From Bacteroidales bacterium (lineage in GTDB: Bacteria > Bacteroidota > Bacteroidia > Bacteroidales > TTA-H9): a stretch of 43,667 bases of DNA. Positions 23,820 through 32,219 of this stretch are shown here, in pieces. Numbering within the stretch: position 1 is the first letter of the stretch; each line of letters opens with the position of its first letter. A program made the translations under genes and the position numbers. Under the pieces are notes generated by a model, which searched no databases, was not told where the DNA came from, and saw only the letters and a list, made by a program, of their open reading frames with translations. The stretch lies in the NCBI GenBank assembly GCA_028689615.1, contig JAQVCV010000037.1:1-43667 (forward strand), given 5' to 3'.

Positions 23820-25916
23820 CCTGACGAATTTTCCACGTTGGTGCAATCCCTGGGTTTCAAGTTCGGCCTGATACCATCCCTGATTCAGATCAGAAACATC
23901 CACGCGCAAACATCCATCAGCAGACAGTTCCGCCACTTGAAGCAAAACCACCTGCCCCGTCAGATTGGTAACCGTGAGCCGTGCACTCCCACGATTGGCA
24001 CCCGCGTAAACCGTTAGCTGTCCCCGACATGGATTGGGCCACAACTGCAAGGGCAACAAACCGGCTGGTTGATCAATACCCACGTTGGCAGCCCAATGAG
24101 CCTTGAAACCGTTGCCCCTTACCGAGTCGTTGGTGGAAAACAGCAGCATCATCTTGCCACTGTTTGAGGTAAAAGGACCGGGCAAGGAGTCGGGATGGAT
24201 GTTGCCCGATATTTCACCTAAAACTTCATTAGTACCCAGACTCAGGATGCGCAGGTAATCGACCGTGGGCTCGGTTTCAAAAGCATCGATGAAGAGAGTG
24301 ACCGTGCCAACGCCCGCAGGTTGAATCTTATAGATGCAGCGCGATTTGTTGTAGTACTGAAACCCAAAACTACCGTCGGACAACTGCCCCTCGGGGGTGG
24401 TAAATGTCTTTGTACCACTACACCACACGGGCAACTGACTTTGATAGCTAAACAGGAACCCTTTACCCGGGTTTGCTCCACCTGCAACAAAACTGATATA
24501 AACCTTACCCGAAGTGGCAGTAACAACTGTTGGCTGGCTGCCAGCAGAAAATGCAGCCAACACAGGCGACTGATCATCTGGACCGTTGAATACTGTTATT
24601 ACATCTTGTTCACTGCCCAGATCGAGACGATGAAAAACAATTGAAACCGACTCAACGGAGTCATGTTCAGATTGCAGATCGAGCAGCCAATTGCACGAGG
24701 TTCCGGGTGTGTAAGTTGCCTCCGGAGCGCTGCCATCGCTGCCACTCCCTTCAAAAAGCGATAAAGTGCAGGAAGCGGGTTGTGCCGGAGGGTAAGAATA
24801 ATGAACGGTATCGGGATAGCAATTGATAATGACCTCTTGTGCCAGGTTAAAATTGTTGCCGCCAACCAACAAGGAGTTGATGTTGTAAAAGCCGTCGTAG
24901 GAGCCGCTCCAGCCAAAGTTGAAGTGAAAGAAAGCGGTATCGTGGTATCCATCGCAAACGAAGGCATGGCCGTTGACATTGGGAAGCGACCAGCCGGCGT
25001 AATACAAAGGCATGCGCCGGTTGAGGTGTGAAATGAGAAGACTGTCCCATTGCATGGATGTTGAGTCGCGGAAAATATAACGGGTTTCGGGCGAATATTT
25101 AAAATAGGTGCGGAGGCTGTAAGCAGCCTTGTGGTTGTACATCCCCGAGCCGTTGGGGCCGTAAACCAAATCGCACGAGATACCCAGTTGCGACAAAAGC
25201 GTGGCAGCCGAGGGACTGCTGTGGATCAGGCTTGCCCCCATCGAGTTCCAATTGTAGGAGGTGGAACCAAAATCGGCTGAAAGAATACCGTAAGTGCCGG
25301 CGTCGTAAGTGTAGGACCCTGTTCCCGTTTCGGGCCATCGGTAGTAGTGCATGATTTGAGCCATAGCTGTAGGCACGCAACCTGTTGGGCAACGTCCATC
25401 GGAAGATGCACCGTCTTTTGGGCATTTCTCGTTGTAGGGCCAACCTTGATCCCACGATGAAAAAACAAAGGGTTCTACCGGAGTAAGTTCCTTGTTGTCA
25501 TCAACAAAACTGAAATCACCTTTCCAAGCCCTATTCGGTTTAACCGAACCCAAGGGCTGTTCGGCCAGCCAATCAAGCGCCCTGGCGTGTTGATCCATCC
25601 AGGCCACGTATTGCCCGGGAAGTCCCTGTCCGGTGTGACGCCCGTTGAAACTATACGCCACAACAGGAAAAGCCTCCTCGCGGGCTGCCAGAACCATCCA
25701 ACCCGATGGATTCAGGTTGATTACATACCATTGAATTTGCCCTTTAGCACCTCTTTCAGCTCTGATATTATCGACAGAAAACCCCTGATAATAAGGGTTT
25801 CCGGGTCGCGACAACATAAAGCGTTCAGCAACCTCCAAAGCCTCACCCCGCGAAACCTCCTGCGACATAAGTGTTGCCAGGCACAACGAAAAAACTGCTG
25901 TAAAAATCAAACGCAT
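23811..25916 (-). CDS. Secreted C10-family cysteine protease with CUB-like region and type IX sorting domain
   Basis: A 701-residue streptopain/Prt-type protease. Signal peptide at 1-18, pro-domain about 20-120 (VSRGEALEVAERFM, WYVINLNPSGWMVLAA), protease about 145-360 with catalytic Cys180 in GCVPTAMAQIMHYYRWP and His317 in NGHAFVCDGY, plus the HFNFGWSGSYDGFY end block. Then come beta-rich regions resembling CUB domains (CTLSLFEGSGSDGS, FNGPDDQSPVLAAF, ending VYISFVAGG, and a second with LRILSLG). The last ~75 residues form a type IX C-terminal sorting domain (LQLWPNPCRGQLTVY, TNLTGQVVL, WYQAEL, GKFVRLQ). It is exported by the PorQ-containing machinery. Confidence 0.94.
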   Translation of the reverse strand: MRLIFTAVFSLCLATLMSQEVSRGEALEVAERFMLSRPGNPYYQGFSVDNIRAERGAKGQIQWYVINLNPSGWMVLAAREEAFPVVAYSFNGRHTGQGLPGQYVAWMDQHARALDWLAEQPLGSVKPNRAWKGDFSFVDDNKELTPVEPFVFSSWDQGWPYNEKCPKDGASSDGRCPTGCVPTAMAQIMHYYRWPETGTGSYTYDAGTYGILSADFGSTSYNWNSMGASLIHSSPSAATLLSQLGISCDLVYGPNGSGMYNHKAAYSLRTYFKYSPETRYIFRDSTSMQWDSLLISHLNRRMPLYYAGWSLPNVNGHAFVCDGYHDTAFFHFNFGWSGSYDGFYNINSLLVGGNNFNLAQEVIINCYPDTVHYSYPPAQPASCTLSLFEGSGSDGSAPEATYTPGTSCNWLLDLQSEHDSVESVSIVFHRLDLGSEQDVITVFNGPDDQSPVLAAFSAGSQPTVVTATSGKVYISFVAGGANPGKGFLFSYQSQLPVWCSGTKTFTTPEGQLSDGSFGFQYYNKSRCIYKIQPAGVGTVTLFIDAFETEPTVDYLRILSLGTNEVLGEISGNIHPDSLPGPFTSNSGKMMLLFSTNDSVRGNGFKAHWAANVGIDQPAGLLPLQLWPNPCRGQLTVYAGANRGSARLTVTNLTGQVVLLQVAELSADGCLRVDVSDLNQGWYQAELETQGLHQRGKFVRLQ

Positions 25917-25951
25917 AACCCATTCGTTTTATTTAAGTGATAGAATTTGGT

Positions 25952-25959
25952 CAAAGTTA
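25952..25959 (-). promoter_or_regulatory. Bacteroidota -7 element (TAACTTTG) for the C10 protease
   Basis: TAACTTTG on the minus strand, 35 bases before the ATG at 25916. No -33 box at normal spacing is seen. Confidence 0.45.
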
Positions 25960-25994
25960 AACCATTCGGTTGAATTGTTGCATCTCTCAACAAA

Positions 25995-26027
25995 AAGCCC
26001 TGCCAGGCAGGTGACCGGGCAGGGCTT
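25995..26027 (-). terminator. Terminator of the YceI lipoprotein gene
   Basis: AAGCCCTGCC (25995-26004) pairs perfectly over ten bases with GGCAGGGCTT (26018-26027), followed on the minus strand by a T run. It lies 20 bases after the yceI-like stop. Confidence 0.88.
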
Positions 26028-26047
26028 ACAACAAGGTTAAAAATGAG

Positions 26048-26728
26048 TTATTGGCGCGCTGTAAGGCTTATTTTAAGCCCAATTTCGTCGTAAATGAATT
26101 TGTCTTTCAGGTTGTCGAAAAACTTGCGGCTTCCATATTTCACGTTCCATTCAGACCTGTCGATGGTAAACCGTCCGGTTGTAGCTTTCACAACCCCTTG
26201 CTCTACAGCAATTGCAGCCTTGAACGAAACACTGCGGGTAACCTCTTTCAGGGTAAGGTTTCCGGTGATGGCATGGGTATAAACCATGCCGTTGTCGCCA
26301 TTTTCAGGCTGATCGAGTTTCTCGATCAATGTAGTTTTGAAGCGGGCAGTGGGGAACGAATCTACTGCAAAAAAATCGGGCGAGAGCAAATGCCCTACCA
26401 ATTTGGCATTGTATTCGGGGTCGGTTAAGTCGATGCATACAATCGATTTCATATCAATGACAAACTCACCACCGGTAACCTCAGCGCCATCAACTGTAAG
26501 AGCGCCATTCAATAAACCGATGGTTCCATTGTGACTTCCACCGGGTTTGGTCCCCTCCCACTCTATGATGCTTGCAGCATTGTCGGCCTGATAAACAACA
26601 CCTTTTGCATCACCTTCGGTCATGGCATCGCCGGTTGCGGCTTTATCGCCCTGCGGGCCGCATGAAGAGACAGCCAACGATACAAGGGCTGCCATCAGAA
26701 AAAGAACTAAATTATTTGTTTTACGCAT
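26048..26728 (-). CDS. YceI-family lipoprotein
   Basis: A 226-residue lipoprotein (AVSSCGPQ, Cys23) with a YceI beta-barrel domain from about residue 45. Family blocks are SIIEWEGTKPGGSHNGTI, INL-like GALTVDGAEVTGGEFVIDM in outline, then LVGHLLSPDFFAVDSFPTARF in outline (key HL-SPDFF, FPTARF), AITGNLTLKEVTRSV and TGRFTIDRSEWNVKYGS. YceI proteins bind amphiphilic molecules such as polyisoprenoids in a lipocalin-like pocket. It is probably anchored on the periplasmic side of a membrane. Terminated separately from the C10 protease. Confidence 0.95.
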   Translation of the reverse strand: MRKTNNLVLFLMAALVSLAVSSCGPQGDKAATGDAMTEGDAKGVVYQADNAASIIEWEGTKPGGSHNGTIGLLNGALTVDGAEVTGGEFVIDMKSIVCIDLTDPEYNAKLVGHLLSPDFFAVDSFPTARFKTTLIEKLDQPENGDNGMVYTHAITGNLTLKEVTRSVSFKAAIAVEQGVVKATTGRFTIDRSEWNVKYGSRKFFDNLKDKFIYDEIGLKISLTARQ

Positions 26729-26914
26729 GTTAGTCTAATTTTACAATTCAGACAAACCAAACAGGACTATCTATCAATTTGTTCACCCTTGATTTTTCAA
26801 TGCCTCATTTGCACCCAATCCCGGATTCAGGAAAATTATTAAATTTGCCATAACATTTAAGCTATTGGTTTTAAATGACTAAAATAATCTGAATCGTTTA
26901 AATTTTTCTGCTTT

Positions 26915-28396
26915 ATGATTACCAACCGACTGTTAGTTTTCTTATTGCTTATCAGCACATTATCGGTATCGGGCCAAACCGTAGTTGACGAGCCGTTCAA
27001 CTGCTTCACCCTGGTAGCAGGGAAAGGGGCAACAACCGACGGATCGGTAATGCTGGCTCACAACGAAGATGATTATGGGCAGCAGATCGTGAACTGGCTT
27101 GTGGTTCCGCGGCAGGAGCATCCAGAAGGTTCTGTTGTGAAAACCCAATGGGGTGGCCAGATAAAACAAGTTCGTGGCACATTGAAATACCTGTGGTTCG
27201 AGATGCCAGGCATGTCGTTTTCCGACAGCTATCTGAACGAACACGGCGTGGTGGTTGTTTCCAATGCCTGCCACTCGCGTGAAGATTCTGCCGATCTTAC
27301 CCAGGGCGGCATAGGCTGGGAACTGCGGCAAGTGATGGCCCAAAGAGCCACCACGGCCCGCGAAGCAGTGGTGATAGCAGCACAACTTATCGAGCAATTT
27401 GGTTACGCTTCAAGTGGCAGGACTTACACTGTGGCCGACCCCAACGAAGCCTGGATGCTGTCGGTGGTAAAGGGAAAGCACTACCTGGCACACCGGATTC
27501 CCGACGGGGCAGTAGCCATACTTCCCAACTACTACACCCTGGGTAACGTGAATTTAAGCGATACACTCAATTGCATAGCGTCGCCCGATTTGGTGAGTTA
27601 TGCCGTTAAAAGAGGCTGGTACAAGCCCGAAACAGGAAAAAGCTTCAACTTCAGGGAGGCTTATGGATCGGAAAGCAGCCTTACCCACCCGGTCAACATC
27701 AAACGGATGTGGGGAGCCATCAACCTTATCAGCAGCCGCTATTTCGAGATGGACGAAACCTTCCCCTGGATCGTTGCACCACAAAGAAAAGTAACCGTTG
27801 AATGGTTTGCCAACATATTGGGATCACATTATGAAGGAACTCCGCTTGATCTGACAGATGGTTACACCAAGGGGCATCCCCATGCCGACAGCGCCGATGC
27901 CATTTGCGCTGCCCACAACCAATACGGCTTCGTGGCACAACTTCGCAACTGGATGCCTGCCGAACCAGGAGCCCTGCTTTGGATGATGCCCCGAAGACCC
28001 TGCGTGCAGGCCATGATACCCATATACTGCGGCGTGGACTCTCTGCCGTCAAACTACACCTTCCGCAACTTCCGCGATGCCATCGACCATCACTTCGACA
28101 AACCCGAAGATCTGTTTTCGGCAACCCCCGATCATATCTACTGGAATTTCAGCCGCGTGGCCGACAGCGCCGACAGCAACTACCTGCGCAGAGCACGCCA
28201 GATTGGCCCTGCTGCATTTAAATTCAACCGAAACCTCCTGCTCAACCAGGAACAATTTGAACTTGATGTGCTTAAACTAGGACAAACCAACAAAAAGGCC
28301 GCCACACGAGCACTCAACCTCATGGTAATCAACAAAACAGACGAGTGGCTCCAGACAATCAGAAAGATACTGGAAACCCAACCAGCTCAATGGTAA
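26915..28396 (+). CDS. C69-family dipeptidase (PepD-like Ntn hydrolase), secreted
   Basis: A 493-residue protein. An export signal (ending SVSGQ) precedes CFTLVAGKGATTDGSVMLAHNEDD, where Cys30 is the expected catalytic N-terminal nucleophile once the leader is removed. Family blocks follow: YLWFEMPGMSFSDSYLNEHGVVVVSNAC (key MPGMSFSD, NEHGV), GGIGWELRQVMAQRA, YTVADPNEAWML and the later HADSADAICA. C69 enzymes cleave dipeptides and have broad substrate range. A TAAATTTG -7-like box is at 26840-26847. It is followed 32 bases later by the GH92 gene on the same strand, perhaps in one transcript. Confidence 0.93.
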   Translation: MITNRLLVFLLLISTLSVSGQTVVDEPFNCFTLVAGKGATTDGSVMLAHNEDDYGQQIVNWLVVPRQEHPEGSVVKTQWGGQIKQVRGTLKYLWFEMPGMSFSDSYLNEHGVVVVSNACHSREDSADLTQGGIGWELRQVMAQRATTAREAVVIAAQLIEQFGYASSGRTYTVADPNEAWMLSVVKGKHYLAHRIPDGAVAILPNYYTLGNVNLSDTLNCIASPDLVSYAVKRGWYKPETGKSFNFREAYGSESSLTHPVNIKRMWGAINLISSRYFEMDETFPWIVAPQRKVTVEWFANILGSHYEGTPLDLTDGYTKGHPHADSADAICAAHNQYGFVAQLRNWMPAEPGALLWMMPRRPCVQAMIPIYCGVDSLPSNYTFRNFRDAIDHHFDKPEDLFSATPDHIYWNFSRVADSADSNYLRRARQIGPAAFKFNRNLLLNQEQFELDVLKLGQTNKKAATRALNLMVINKTDEWLQTIRKILETQPAQW

Positions 28397-28428
28397 TCCA
28401 TAAAAACCAATTCATAATTGCAAACCAA

Positions 28429-31410
28429 ATGTTGAAGAAAACCCTGCTTTTTACAACTCTGGCCGTTGGACTGCTTTCGTGCACCAAAACCAACACCAGA
28501 ACCGAGTGCATCGGGCACCAACGGCCCGACACCCTGCGCACCGTGACCGACTACGTGGATCCGTTTATTGGTACCGGAGGGCATGGACACACCTTTCCCG
28601 GTGCTACCTTACCCTTTGGAATGGTACAACTTAGCCCCGACACCCGCCTCGACGGCTGGGACGGATGTGGCGGTTACCATTATTCCGATTCGGTGCTTTA
28701 CGGATTTTCGCACACCCATTTAAGCGGCACCGGATGCAGCGATTACGGCGATGTTTTGATTATGCCCTTTAGTGGCGATTTGCGCAATGGCGATTACCAC
28801 CCGTCGAAACACTACACGGCCCTGTTCAGCCATGCCACCGAAGAGGCCAGGCCCGGCTATTATGCCGTGGAATTGAACCCCGACAGCATCAAGGCCGAAC
28901 TTACAGCCACCCTGCGAACCGGTTGGCACCGCTACACTTACCCTGCCGGCAAATCGGGATCGCTGCTTATTGATCTGAAACACCGCGATAAAGTTATTGC
29001 CTCCTCCATCGCATTAGCTGGCAACAACCAGGTGGAAGGCTACCGCCGATCGGCCAACTGGGCATCAGACCAACACATCTATTTTGTGGCAGAATTCTCA
29101 TCACCCGTAGTGAAAGCCGAAATTGCCGTGAACGACAGTCTGAACCGCGAACTCACCCACGCCAGCGGCACCAACCTGAAAATGTTTCTCAATTTTGGCA
29201 ACCTCAACGGGCAACCCCTCGTGGTAAAAGTTGGAATCTCGGCCGTGAGCATCGAAGGGGCACGCCAAAACCTCAGGCACGAAGCAGCTTCCTACACCTT
29301 CGACGACATCAGGTCGTTGGCCGATACCGCCTGGACGCGGGAACTCTCGCGCATCACCGTTGAAGGGGGCTCCGACCAGCAAAAAACCATATTCTACACC
29401 GCCCTCTACCACTCCTTTATTGCTCCCAACCTGTTTACCGATGCCGACGGGCAGTATCGTGGCCGCGATCTTCAGGTACATCAGGCCGATTCGTTTACCA
29501 ACTACACCGTGTTCTCGTTGTGGGATACCTACAGGGCAGCACACCCCCTGTTCACCCTGGTGCAAAAAAAACGAACCACCGACTTTATCCGCACCTTTTT
29601 AGCACAATACAAACAAGGAGGACTGCTACCCGTGTGGGAACTGGCCGGCAACGAAACCAACTGCATGATTGGTTATCATGCAGTGCCCGTGATTGCCGAC
29701 GCCTTTGTTAAAGGAATTGGAGGATACGATGCGAAAGAGGCTCTCGAAGCCATGCAAGCCAGTGCCACACAAGACCACTTCGGGCTGAAGTACTACCGCG
29801 AACGGGGTTACATCCCTTCGGAAGAGGAGGGTGAATCGGTTTCGCGAACCCTGGAATATGCTTACGACGACTGGTGCATTGCCCGTGTGGCCAAAGCCCT
29901 GAACAACGATGCAGTGTTTACGGAATACATCAAACGCGCGCAAAACTACAAGAACCTCTTCGACCCCGCGACCCATTTTATGCGCGCACGCAACAACGAT
30001 GCCTGGTTCGCGCCCTTCGATCCGCGCGAGGTAAACTTCAACTACACAGAAGCCAACTGCTGGCAGTACAGTTTTTATGTACCCCACGATGTTGACGGTC
30101 TTATCAAGCTTCATGGCGGCGATGAGGCCTTTGCTTCCAAACTTGATGAACTGTTCACAACCGCCTCAGAAACAACGGGCCGCGATCAGGCCGACATCAC
30201 AGGGCTGATTGGCCAATACGCCCACGGCAACGAGCCAAGCCACCACATGGCCTACCTCTACAGCTATGCCGGGAAACCCTGGAAAACACAACAACGCGTC
30301 AGACAAATCATGGACGAGATGTACACCACTTGTCCCGATGGATTGATTGGCAACGAAGATTGCGGACAAATGTCGGCCTGGCTGGTGATGAGCGCCATGG
30401 GAATCTATCCGGTGACGCCTGCATCGGATGTTTACGTGTTTGGCACCCCTTGGTTTGAAAAGGTGAGCATCCATTTCGAGAACGGCGAAACCTTTACCAT
30501 GAAAGCCCCCGACGTGTCGGCCCCCCGATGCTACATACAAGGAGCAAAACTCAATGGGAAAACCTACGAGCGAAGCTGGATCAGCCATTTCGTTCTGGAA
30601 AAAGGGGGCGAACTGGAATTCGCGATGGGGCCAGAACCCAACCCCGCCTATGGCAAGGATGAAACCCACCGACCGATCAGCAAAATACACGAACACCCCA
30701 TTGAACCTGTGCCGTTTGTGGCTAAGGGGCAACGCACCTTTACCGACACCACTTTAATCGAAATCAAGTCGCTTACCACCACCACCCTTCATTACACCAC
30801 CGATGGCACGCTGCCAACCCCCGCTTCGCCAGTTTTCAGCAAGCCTCTGATAATTAAAGAATCGACCACGCTGCAAGCCATTTCCGTTAACAAACAAGGT
30901 GTAGCCAGCCAGCCCCTCAAAGCCTTTTTTTACAAGATTGCCCACAACCACAAGCTTAAACTGCAATCGAAGTTTGAACCCCAATACGCTGCCGGCGGCG
31001 AAAATGCCCTTGCCGATGGTTTGCGGGGCGGACACAATTTCAGAACCGGACGTTGGCAAGGCTTCCAGGGGATCAATCTTGAAGCTGTGATGGATCTGGG
31101 AGAGAAGAAAAAGGTGACATCCATCGTGGCTGGATTCATGCAAGACCAGGGAGCCTGGATTTTTATGCCCTCGCAAGTAACTTATTATGCCTCCGACGAT
31201 ATGGCAAACTGGAGCCCGATAGCCGAATTGAAAAACGACATCGATCCACGTAACGACGGCGTTGTTCTTAAAGATTTTAGCGTGAAGCCACAGAACCTGT
31301 CGGCTCGCTACATCAGGATGGTAGCCGAAAACCCCGGCCCTTGCCCCTCGTGGCACCTGGGAGCCGGCGGAAAATCGTGGATTTTTGCCGATGAGTGGAT
31401 TGTTGAATAA
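28429..31410 (+). CDS. GH92 alpha-mannosidase lipoprotein with CHB_HEX_C and F5/8 type C modules
   Basis: A 993-residue exo-mannosidase of GH92, a calcium-dependent family acting on alpha-mannosides of N-glycans and related glycans. Lipobox LLSC at Cys18. The family opening is VDPFIGTGGHGHTFPGATLPFGM (key FIGTGGHGH, PGAT). Further marks are GFSHTHLSGTGCSDYGD, WELAGNETNCMIGYHAVPV, QYSFYVPHDVDG, GNEPSHHMAYLYSYAGKP and GLIGNEDCGQMSAWLVM, covering the catalytic and metal-binding region. About 770-840 is a chitobiase-C-like module (LHYTTDGTLPTPASPVF) and about 850-993 an F5/8 type C domain. I chose the ATG at 28429, which gives the lipoprotein signal. The 3' 194 bases are repeated downstream from 31930. 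Confidence 0.95.
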   Translation: MLKKTLLFTTLAVGLLSCTKTNTRTECIGHQRPDTLRTVTDYVDPFIGTGGHGHTFPGATLPFGMVQLSPDTRLDGWDGCGGYHYSDSVLYGFSHTHLSGTGCSDYGDVLIMPFSGDLRNGDYHPSKHYTALFSHATEEARPGYYAVELNPDSIKAELTATLRTGWHRYTYPAGKSGSLLIDLKHRDKVIASSIALAGNNQVEGYRRSANWASDQHIYFVAEFSSPVVKAEIAVNDSLNRELTHASGTNLKMFLNFGNLNGQPLVVKVGISAVSIEGARQNLRHEAASYTFDDIRSLADTAWTRELSRITVEGGSDQQKTIFYTALYHSFIAPNLFTDADGQYRGRDLQVHQADSFTNYTVFSLWDTYRAAHPLFTLVQKKRTTDFIRTFLAQYKQGGLLPVWELAGNETNCMIGYHAVPVIADAFVKGIGGYDAKEALEAMQASATQDHFGLKYYRERGYIPSEEEGESVSRTLEYAYDDWCIARVAKALNNDAVFTEYIKRAQNYKNLFDPATHFMRARNNDAWFAPFDPREVNFNYTEANCWQYSFYVPHDVDGLIKLHGGDEAFASKLDELFTTASETTGRDQADITGLIGQYAHGNEPSHHMAYLYSYAGKPWKTQQRVRQIMDEMYTTCPDGLIGNEDCGQMSAWLVMSAMGIYPVTPASDVYVFGTPWFEKVSIHFENGETFTMKAPDVSAPRCYIQGAKLNGKTYERSWISHFVLEKGGELEFAMGPEPNPAYGKDETHRPISKIHEHPIEPVPFVAKGQRTFTDTTLIEIKSLTTTTLHYTTDGTLPTPASPVFSKPLIIKESTTLQAISVNKQGVASQPLKAFFYKIAHNHKLKLQSKFEPQYAAGGENALADGLRGGHNFRTGRWQGFQGINLEAVMDLGEKKKVTSIVAGFMQDQGAWIFMPSQVTYYASDDMANWSPIAELKNDIDPRNDGVVLKDFSVKPQNLSARYIRMVAENPGPCPSWHLGAGGKSWIFADEWIVE

Positions 31411-31425
31411 CCCGGTCAGGAAATT
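31217..31425 (+). repeat. 209-bp direct repeat, copy 1 (3' end of GH92 gene)
   Basis: Covers the last 64 codons of the GH92 gene, its TAA stop and 15 bases beyond. It is repeated at 31930-32138 with one difference (A at 31252, C at 31965; Asn to His if translated). Confidence 0.97.
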
Positions 31426-31929
31426 CCTGACTTCGACACATTTTCAATCTTAATTGTTTAATAGTTTCATAAACAATTATTTGCAATTGAAGCTTTATAC
31501 AAACGGGTGTCCTTGCTACCTTTCGAACCAGCAATGTCCTTTCGTTGATATTAAATTAAACTTGTACTTTCTTTTCCCGCCGGGCAAAAAGAAAGTACCA
31601 AAGAAAGTGCCCTCTTAATCCGCTCAGATATTTTTGCCAGAATTCTAAGAAATGACCTCCGTTGCGCAACCCGAGCCGTTCGGGCAATTCACGGCCAACC
31701 CTTTTTCTGGAAGCCAGTGCCCTCACTCACGGGTTGCTTACGTCAGCCCTTATTCCCGACGGCTGGTTGACTTCGGTCATTTCAAGAATTCTTTGGCAAA
31801 AATCTCTGACGCTCCATGCAAAGCTATGTGTGATCGCTTTGAAGTGTCCATAAAACCTAAATGATTCAACAATAAACAAATTGCACTTATTTGTTATTGA
31901 TAGCACATTTCGCTGTCCCTATGTCGAAG
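31426..31929. repeat. 504-bp repeat-like segment between the GH92 duplications
   Basis: No credible gene. It holds a hairpin with a perfect 12-bp stem (31564-31575 with 31587-31598, GTACTTTCTTTT type) around a CCCGCCGGGC-like loop, and a larger imperfect inverted repeat whose arms are 31631-31656 and 31775-31802 (TTTTTGCCA ... AATTCT ... AAATGACC). The first hairpin resembles dispersed repeats I remember from other Bacteroidota genomes; I could not check this. Left part 31426-31560 is AT-rich and featureless. Confidence 0.6.
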
Positions 31930-32138
31930 CGATAGCCGAATTGAAAAACGACATCGATCCACGTCACGACGGCGTTGTTCTTAAAGATTTTAGCGTGAAG
32001 CCACAGAACCTGTCGGCTCGCTACATCAGGATGGTAGCCGAAAACCCCGGCCCTTGCCCCTCGTGGCACCTGGGAGCCGGCGGAAAATCGTGGATTTTTG
32101 CCGATGAGTGGATTGTTGAATAACCCGGTCAGGAAATT
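31930..32138 (+). pseudogene. 209-bp direct repeat, copy 2: fragment of the GH92 3' end
   Basis: Identical to 31217-31425 except for one base. It encodes the last 64 residues of the mannosidase F5/8 domain and a stop, behind unrelated sequence, so it cannot make a working enzyme. Its right flank, from 32139, leads at once into a strong hairpin terminator, which was probably the original terminator of the GH92 gene. Confidence 0.93.
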
Positions 32139-32145
32139 TAATCGT

Positions 32146-32205
32146 AACCACATAATAAAGCAAGGGCGCACCCATCAGGGTGCGCCCTTGCTTTATTATG
32201 TGGTT
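32146..32205. terminator. Perfect 28-bp-stem hairpin, bidirectional terminator
   Basis: 32146-32173 pairs without mismatch with 32178-32205 around a four-base ATCA loop. The core is GC-rich (GCAAGGGCGCACCC) and the base AT-rich. It separates the GH92 fragment from the convergent porQ gene, which ends at 32220, and can serve both. Confidence 0.9.
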
Positions 32206-32219
32206 TAAAGTGTGTTAAA

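Noticed and set aside
28345-28428. Longer GH92 start inside the C69 peptidase gene
   Set aside because: The start at 28429 gives a canonical lipoprotein signal; the upstream extension overlaps the peptidase gene and has no family match.
31652-31864. Short frames in the segment between the GH92 duplications
   Set aside because: They run across inverted-repeat arms, have no start context and resemble no protein family.
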